A DNA stretch of 64,000 bases from Magnolia sinica (taxonomy: Eukaryota; Streptophyta; Magnoliopsida; Magnoliales; Magnoliaceae). The notes beneath the pieces were generated by a model. The model had not been told where the DNA came from. It worked only from the letters and a program-made list of their open reading frames with translations, and did not search any database. The stretch spans positions 45,243,001 through 45,307,000 of the forward strand of contig NC_080588.1 in assembly GCF_029962835.1 (NCBI RefSeq), read 5' to 3'. How positions within the stretch are numbered: the first letter of the stretch is position 1; the number at the start of each line of letters is the position of its first letter. Both the position numbers and the translations under genes were made by a program. Shown here piece after piece: positions 57,497 through 64,000 of the stretch.

Positions 57497-60400
57497 TGTA
57501 ACGTCATGAACTTTTGCTATTTTAGATTGCCAAAAATCCTTAATTTTTTTAAAAAATATAACTAGCATAAGTTGTCACTTACTTACTCTTGACGCTAGAG
57601 GTGAGCACATACGTAGGTGATACTAATAAAGAACCACACGAATTCGATTAATCAACCATAGGAAGCCAACGAATTTGGCAAATCACTTAAACCTCAAGTT
57701 TAGCCTCATGATTTGTTCATCTAGGGCCCGAATCTAGCCAACCTAACACTGACCAATCGAGACAACCATAACAAAATAAATACTTACCTCAAGCCGAGAT
57801 AATTATGGGTTGGATCTTAATTAATAAATCAAATCAACACAGTTACTCATTTATCCTAAGAACCAATGGTCTACAGTGATCATGACCGAATCGCCATTTT
57901 CGCTAATTGTGAATAGGCCACACTATGAACATACTTAATCTAAACCTTAATAATTGTGCACAAGAAATCTTGATACCTAATTCATTCCATAAATGACTTG
58001 ATTATCTAAACGAACTCTAAATCACTCATTAGTGGGCCACTAGTTACGAAACTATAGAATAATGTTTGTCTCACTGGGCTTGACGCCTATCGCGGGTGGC
58101 AAACTAAAAAATACCTAAAACTGCTCAACTTGGGCCAGAAGCCAAGTGCTTAAAACGCGCGAATCCCTTAGACTGAAATCTGAAAACTAAACTGAAATAG
58201 ACCCCTCGTTGTTCCATGAAATTGCGATTTTCTAACCGTTAGATTGTGACCAAACTCGAGGTACGGGTCATGGATATTTCTCCGCCCGTATCCATATAGT
58301 CGTGTCCCCGATCGATCACCGACAACCATCCATTGTAAGTAAGGCCCCTGCGGTCGATTAATGCATCCGATCTCCACCCAATTTGGACTCATCGCACATC
58401 CTACAATGAGGCACCTGCCCCATGGCGCGGATGAGCTAATGGGCCCCTGAAGGAGCCTTGTGGGCCAAAATTCAGCCCACTAGGGGCATGTATGTTAGAA
58501 AAAGGACACCCAGGGCCATTTAGACATAAAATCTAGACTATTTAAAGCCTAAAATTTCACTCTCTCACTCCCATCCAAATTTCTAATTACAAGAGAGTGA
58601 GGGAGAAGGGAGAAGAAAAGGTGGGAGCTCTCTAAGGAGTTGGATTGGAGGATTTTCCCGCCGCCGATGCCATGTCGGAGCTCGCAATCCCACCCTGCCA
58701 TTAAGGATCAATCGGCGGCAAGAGAAAGGTAATCCTCTAGTCTCCTGAAAATATTTGAGCCTTGTGGGCTATTGGATGAGCCCTTACGAGCTAACATATT
58801 CGATGTAGGGTGTCAATTCGTCAAATACTTGGCTAGATTCCTAGGAGCGGTGTTGGGAGAATCGGCGGGCTACCCCTAGGTCCAGACCATTACGTTTAAG
58901 TTGCCAAGTATTGAACCTATATCGCAAATAATGATTGTGTAGTGAAAATTGTGAATTGCATGCTAACTAGTGACTAATCCTTAGCCTATTGTCCTTCATG
59001 AAGTGCAATTTTCATTTATGGCTACCGATTATTGATTGCATGGTAGAATAGATCGGGTTCACTGAAATTTCATGCCCACATGTTCTATATTTTTCCCCTG
59101 ATACATGCACATAATTAGCTGATTGTGGTAAATTGTGTGATGATTGAATAATGTACTTACATGCCTATTTGTTTACCCATATTAATTAGAATATCCTGAA
59201 ATACTATTGAGTTGGTTATCTATTTCTAAATATAATTGTATGTGGTATGTTGTAGAATTTTCGTTTATTGGTAATTGGGTTAGCCAGCAAACCGAAAACA
59301 TTCACAAGGGCAGCCCTACTGGATCAGCTGCTCATGGCCAATCTAACCAATTTAGGCCAAAGAGGAACAACCGACAGTAGTTGGACTACATGGGATGCTT
59401 ACACCTGATGTTGGTTTCACCGTAGTTTGCCTAAGTCAGTCGAATTAGTCCACTAGTTGGCCAACCATGGGTGTTCACCATGTATGATCATGCCTGTTTA
59501 AACTTGAGACACCCCATGCCCCTTGAACACCCATTTACAATTGCTATGATATGATCCACAAGTCTCGTCAGTCGGGCATGGTTGTATGGGACACTATGCT
59601 CAAGCTGTCAGTCTGCTCTAGGGTAACGAGTCTCCCTGTAGTGACCGCGAGCAACCCAGTTTATAAACTCGCCTTTCGTATAAGTTTAACTAGGAGTGAC
59701 GAACCCAGACGGATTAAGGATCGTAGGCACGAGGCCGCTACGGCCGTCCTGGACCTCGCGATCGAATTAGGGCCTTGACTTCGTGAGAGTGCCTCAGTTT
59801 TCCCAATCTTGATGGACGAATGGACATAACTAAACACTTGACTAGTATGATCATTGTCGCATTGTATTAGTTAGGTTGGTGACTCGGCAGTCGAGGTCGC
59901 ATTGAGGGATTGTTGGTCATATGTAAACTATAGATGGAGTCGCTTGAGGGAGTGTTGGATGAAGAAGGAATGCATCATATCATAATACCATGCATGTGCA
60001 TTAATAAGAGTATCTAAGGATCATGTGCTTAGTTGTTTTTCATTAATTGTGCATGTGGAATTGATAACTTGTGTAACTTGATGCTAATAGAACCACTGAG
60101 TTGATCACTCACTCACTCTAGGACGGTGTTTTAAAACACCAACCAAACCCTATCTTAGATGCAGGTGTCACAGATCCTGACGTGTTAGATGAGGCGACCA
60201 TAAATGCTGAGGAGGAGCTCTCATACTTGCAGCTGTTGAGCGAGTTGCTATAGGCTACCTTAGGGCCAGCAATGGGGCCTTAGGGCTGGGGATATTTTGT
60301 ATTTTTTGGACTATATGTATTTTGTCGGGACGTGGTCCCCTACACTAAGCATAAACTCACCATTTTGTTAGTCATACTCTAATCTAGTTAGGTTAATTTT

Positions 60401-60546
60401 AGTTTACGTCGTATGACCCATTTAATTCTATAATGCTCATACACTAATCAAATGAAACCCAAATTAGTTGAATCTACCAAGCATAAGTGACACCCGAAAA
60501 TTCGAGAGTCGGGTATTACTTGACCCTCGAAATTCAGGGCGTTACA
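57497..60546. repeat. Probable solo LTR, 3.05 kb
   Basis: Begins TGTAACGTCATGAACTTT and ends AAATTCAGGGCGTTACA. The ends are near-inverted copies in the style of Tekay/Del-type Gypsy LTRs (TGTAACGCCC..GGGCGTTACA). Flanks GTTAA (57492-57496) and ATTAA (60547-60551) agree at 4 of 5. A leader-like stretch with TATTTAAAGCC and CTCTCTCACTCCC at 58547-58590 suggests + orientation of transcription. There is no pol sequence on either side. The ORFs inside (58168-58392, 59551-59778) are not convincing. Confidence 0.55.
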
Positions 60547-60551
60547 ATTAA

Positions 60552-60934
60552 CCAAGTAGTTGGTAATCTTTAGTTGTAATTTGAGTCTACGCTCACACGT
60601 TGGATTCAGTTCTTCACTCGGAAAGATGTTCTGCCGTTGTTCTTTGTAACCGACTGTAAGAATCCCTTCCTCATCTTATTTTATCTATATCGAAAAGTCT
60701 TTTTGTACGGGAGTCAAAGGTTCAACTCATCATTAGAGGATGAACCCTACCCTCTTAATATCGTCTAATCCTGTTTACACGTTGAGTGAGTGACTGAATA
60801 GGCGACCGATCTCATAAGATCTCAGTCATACACTACATGTCTGCCTATCCTAGCGCTTGGTGTCATTGTTGTTTGGTTTGAATTGAAGCCACAATTTCAA
60901 TCTTGGCACTCCCGCACATTTACGGCGAACATTG
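60552..60934. other. Continuation of an older interrupted element
   Basis: AAGTAGTTGGTAATCTTT to AGCGCTTGGTGTCATTGTTG. The last phrase resembles the primer-binding region of a Gypsy element (TTGGTGTC..), but no ORF follows. No gene. Confidence 0.3.
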
Positions 60935-61350
60935 AAGCGAATAGTATGTGTTGTATTTCCACGCTGTCCATCCCTTTTTCTATCTCATTTTAGGGCATGG
61001 TCCCAAAATATAAGGTAGACCCAAATATCAGGTGGATCACAATAAGGATTGAATTCCCACCGTCAAAATCTTCTAATGGGCTACAAAAGTTTTGGATTAA
61101 GCTGTTATTTGTGTCTTTCCTTCATTCAAGTATGTGTGACCTTAGCAGCAGGTTGGATGGTAAATAAACATTACAGTGGGCTTTAGGAAGTTTTTCACAG
61201 TGGACGTTCAATCACTGTTGTGTTCCTCTGGTGTGGTCCACTTAGGATTTGGATGTGCTTCGTTTTTAGGACCATGCCCTAAAATGAGCTGGTGAAATAG
61301 ATGGATGGCTTTAATATACAACACATACATTGAGATGGGCCTCACCTGAT
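60935..61350. repeat. Palindromic MITE family copy
   Basis: TCCACGCTGTCCATCCCT, CTCATTTTAGGGCATGGTCCC, AGGTGGATCACAATAAGG, TGACCTTAGCAGCAGGTTGGA, GTGGTCCACTTAGGATTTGG and TAAAATGAGCTGGTGAAAT occur in family order and mirror each other about the centre. Confidence 0.65.
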
Positions 61351-61680
61351 AAGCTGTTAACTTGGCCAACATTTGTAAACCATACCAGCCTGGTCCAAGC
61401 TCTTACACTTCCTAACCAGGCCCATGGGCTCTTGCACTTCCTAATCCAAGCCCGGTCTGTTTATAAATGGGCTTGAAATTTAAGCCCAAGTTCAGCCCTC
61501 AGGCCCGATCTCCAGCCCAAGCTTGCCTGAGGCATTTCAGGCCCGAAAGCCCGAGGCCAACCTGGCCCATTGACATCCCGTCATATACCAAAATGACACC
61601 ACTAACAAGGAAACTTGACATTTTTAAAACCATGTGTTATCTTTTTCTGAATCTTCTCTTTATCATCCAATCAGTGTAAT
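61351..61680. other. GGCCC/AGCCCAAG-rich spacer
   Basis: Repeated CCAAGCTCTTACACTTCCTAA (61398 and, changed, 61430) and AGCCCAAGC phrases, similar to 56150-56560. No coding function. Confidence 0.45.
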
Positions 61681-61949
61681 CACTACAAGAAATGCTGGAA
61701 TAACCGGCACTTTTTTATAAGTGGCTGACGGATATTTCCCGTGAATGACCTGTAGTCACAAATATGTTGTAAAAGTCCCGGAACCCGAGATCGCCTCACC
61801 TCTCTCTCTCGTCTCCTCCCTAAAAAACCCACCGACTAACCATCTCCCTAAAAAATAAAAATCCCAATCTCTCGTCTTCTCCACAAAATACCTTTATCTC
61901 TCCATCGTCTTCTCCTCAATCGACTTTTCCTCTCTTGCTCTCGGTCTCG

Positions 61950-61952
<3 letters not shown>

Positions 61953-61997
<45 letters not shown>
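61953..61997. repeat. (CT)n microsatellite
   Basis: About 43 bp of CT, in a position resembling a plant 5' leader before the EF-hand fragment. Confidence 0.97.
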
Positions 61998-61999
<2 letters not shown>

Positions 62000-62002
62000 G
62001 TT

Positions 62003-62122
62003 GAAGATGGTCGGTTTGCCGTCCACGCCGACATCGACGCTAATAGGGGTGAGTTTGAGGATGATCAGATCTCTGAGTTCAAGGAGGCATTTAACATGTT
62101 TAAGAAGGACGGAGACAGTTAG
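62003..62122 (+). pseudogene. Calmodulin first-exon fragment
   Basis: In one frame: EDGRFAVHADIDANRGEFE, then DDQISEFKEAFNMFKKDGDS (62060-62119) and a TAG. Plant calmodulins begin with a near-identical DDQISEFKEAF..F-KDGDG block, where the DKDGDG residues open the first calcium-binding loop. Here the first loop aspartate is lysine and the last glycine is serine, so calcium binding would be lost. The match stops close to where plant calmodulin genes have their conserved intron, so only exon 1 seems to be present. The upstream 19 residues are not calmodulin. Confidence 0.7.
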
Positions 62123-62635
62123 ATCCCTTCGATCTTCACTTTCCCCCCCTTTTCTACTGGAAATCTGTTGATTTTATGATTTTTTTTATAGCATTTTTAT
62201 GGAGATGAAGGGATTTGGGATTTCTCGATAATCAAATTCAGAGAGAACCGATTCTTCTTCTATCCTCGGATTTTTGCATTCTAGAACTCTTGTTTCAATG
62301 CTAGAATAGAAGCATTTAATTCTAGTGATTTTTTTAGGCATTAGGGTTGTTGGCCAAATGCTTTAGGTAACCAGTACTCCTCATGATAGATGTATGTAGA
62401 GTCAGGCTGACCCTTTTGAATTCTTCAAAAAAATGCTAGATCACTCTCATGATTTGTTATCTTTATGCTTTTCTGTGATCTAGACCATTGGTATGATGGG
62501 CCACACGCTGCATTGCTTGATTCCTGACAAATGTGATAGGATTTTTGATGCGATGCAAATGTTCAGATCTATAAAGATGGAGAGATTTCATGATGTGGTC
62601 TATCTTCATATAGACTCTTGATCACTTGGTTGTGC

Positions 62636-62756
62636 AGAAAGGGGAAGCTAAATGAAGCATAAATGGTGTTCGGCGAAATGCTCAAGAGAGGGATAAGTGC
62701 TGCTAATGCAACATTAGCTGCTTTGGTTTATGGAGGGGATAAGATAACTTGATGCA
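62636..62756 (+). pseudogene. Pentatricopeptide-repeat-like fragment
   Basis: CRKGKLNEA, stop, MVFGEMLKRGISAANATLAALVYGGD follows the 35-residue PPR pattern (G-K-L-x-E-A-x-x-V-F-x-E-M-L-K-R-G-I-x-x-N-x-x-T-x-x-A-L). PPR proteins bind organellar RNA; this single degenerate repeat with a stop cannot. It sits about 520 bp after the calmodulin fragment. Confidence 0.55.
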
Positions 62757-63058
62757 AGTGTTTACCATCGGCTGATCAAGGGTTTGTTGAAGCTTAGGAA
62801 GGCAAAGGAAGACACTCAAGTGTTTAGAATAGCACTTGTTTAGCCTATGTTACTCTATCCATGTCATGTCTCATAGGTTTTGGCTCTTTCATGAATTTAG
62901 TATTTTGCTGCTACACCGGTATATCTTGTCCTGATTTTATTATTGTTCAATTTCTATAGGTTGAGACTCAACAATACGGGGCTGAAGAGCTACAAAGCAT
63001 TAAACAAATACAGGTTTGTTAGTGGTGCTTTATTTAATGTAGAAGTTGTCCACATTTA

Positions 63059-63238
63059 GGTCCTGTTTGATAGACGCCTAAATTGAGTTCATCTCATATT
63101 CGTCAATCTTTATCATGTATTAGAGATCACATTTCAGGATTAAAAAGAATCTTGATAACCAACATTCATTATCTCTAATACATATTATGAGTAACTAAAA
63201 TGAGATGAACTCATTTTTACGTGTCTAGCAAACAACCC
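63059..63238. mobile_element. Tourist-like MITE, 180 bp
   Basis: Left GGTCCTGTTTGATAGACGCC and the inverse of the right end, GGGTTGTTTGCTAGACACG, followed by TGAGTTCATCTC on both arms. Flanks TTA and TAT only partly agree with a 3-bp duplication. The arms pair over about 38 bp. It is inserted in the CACTA-like region. Confidence 0.7.
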
Positions 63239-64000
63239 TATATATAATGCATGAAAATGTTTCCTGCATTCTTTTGTGCTCTTTGGAAAGCATTCTTTAA
63301 AGGGTGGAGGTGGCAAGAATTTAGGGCCTACAGTATTAACTATTGGCTTCCTCTGTTTTGTCTTTTTCAATTCAGTGGTGGAAGCAACTATCCAAATTGT
63401 TTCGGTGATTCTTTTTTATTTTCATCTAGTGTTATTATTATTATTATTCTTATTTTATTATCATGGTTCATTTGTTTCATGTTTGGGAAAATATAGGGTT
63501 AGGTCAGTGAAGGATGCCAAAAATACAATCCATAAATAATGTTACCAAGGACTCATGAGACTGATGATGGTTTTATGGTCCAATACAACTCAGAGAACTC
63601 CAAAGAAGGGATTGACAATGGCAGAATTCAGCTCTGAACCAGCTGAGTGCAGTACTGGCATGTCCACCTTGTCCCTAGGCAGGAACAAGAACTCCCCACC
63701 TTCAATCTTCTCAAACCCGCATAGCTCGAGATTGTCATGTGTATACTTCTGTTACAAAAGAAACATGGTTTTCTGCTCCTATTCAACAAGATATCAATTA
63801 GAGGCTCAAGATTTCTAAACAAAAATAGATTTGTTGAAAATTTCAATTTCAGCATCCATTCCACATCTTTCCTGCATCACTACCTAATGGCTGTTTCAAT
63901 ATCAGTGGTATGTAGAAGGATCGAGCAACGATATGATGCTTATCCATTTGTCACATTAGTTGGGATAAGGCTTGTCCTTCTTAAACTCTCCCTCCACATC
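63239..64000. other. Unassigned end of window with an exon-like minus segment
   Basis: On the minus strand, 63755-63590 reads KYTHDNLELCGFEKIEGGEF, then LFLPRDKVDMPVLHSAGSEL and NSAIVNPFFGVL before a stop. A T-rich stretch ending in CAG, acceptor-like, precedes it. I do not recognise the protein. The + frame at 63276-63539 contains a hydrophobic run (VLLLLLFLFYYHGSF) produced largely by an (ATT)n stretch near 63432-63450. Confidence 0.25.

Larger units (their letters stand above)
61681..64000. mobile_element. CACTA-type element, left end, running off the window
   Basis: CACTACAAGAAATGCTGGAA at 61681 is the standard terminus of plant CACTA (En/Spm) elements, and ACCGGCACTT, AGTGGCTGACGG and TGACCTGTAG after it look like subterminal repeats. 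The matching right end is not in the window. The interior holds pieces resembling unrelated host genes and no transposase, as in gene-capturing non-autonomous CACTA elements. Without the right end the extent is unknown. Confidence 0.45.

Noticed and set aside
59551..59778. 75-codon ORF in the solo LTR
   Set aside because: Isolated, no domain, inside a likely non-coding LTR.
61935..62171. 78-codon ORF starting in the CT repeat
   Set aside because: It is a shifted frame over the calmodulin fragment; the frame with QISEFKEAF is the meaningful one.

Overview
The window reads as nuclear DNA of a flowering plant. It is made almost entirely of transposable elements: plant-type Ty1/copia and Ty3/Gypsy LTR retrotransposons, short terminal-inverted-repeat elements, microsatellites and A/T-rich spacers. 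A recurring short element has a core resembling GTGGGGCCCACC followed by CCGTCCATCC. From memory I associate that family with magnoliid genomes (Magnolia, Liriodendron, Cinnamomum); this is an inference and was not checked. I find no intact host gene in 64 kb.

Positions 1-24614 are a four-layer nest of retrotransposons. The outermost layer is a Ty1/copia element (+) whose pol tail is at 1-1207. Its 3' LTR is split by a short-bodied copia element (-) at 1392-24321, flanked by TATAT duplications. The 5' LTR of that second element is split by a third copia element (+), from about 5314 to 23101. A 12.3-kb Athila-like Gypsy element (-, 5325-17633, duplication GATTT) sits in the first 20 bp of the third element's 5' LTR. 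Between that stub and the third element's reverse transcriptase lies a 3.06-kb fragment of a second Athila-like copy.

Positions 24615-31950 hold no recognisable gene. They contain a 1.66-kb PIF/Harbinger-like element with younger palindromic elements inside it, a Mutator-like MITE with 9-bp duplications, and a degenerate ~55-60-bp minisatellite. Positions 31953-37873 are a complete but mutated chromovirus-type Gypsy element (+) with 0.72-kb LTRs, duplication CCTTC, and a pol frame that runs into the 3' LTR.

Positions 37874-47300 are spacer with TA and GA microsatellites, MITE copies, tandem duplications, a hAT-like GGGTTGG-rich element and a copia LTR fragment. Positions 47300-55650 hold remains of two Tat-type Gypsy elements: a sense-strand ORF resembling the 'putative gypsy type transposon' family, an integrase, and a long run of broken minus-strand ORFs that look like an antisense extra gene. 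Positions 57497-60546 are a probable 3.05-kb solo LTR. From 61681 to the window end the DNA begins with a CACTA-type terminus and contains a calmodulin EF-hand fragment and a PPR-like fragment, which suggests a gene-capturing CACTA element.

The most unusual signal is a set of short palindromes repeating every ~21 bp in the U3 part of three different copia LTR families. Nearly all coding sequence is decayed; in the Athila element, stop codons repeatedly replace glutamine codons by C-to-T change.
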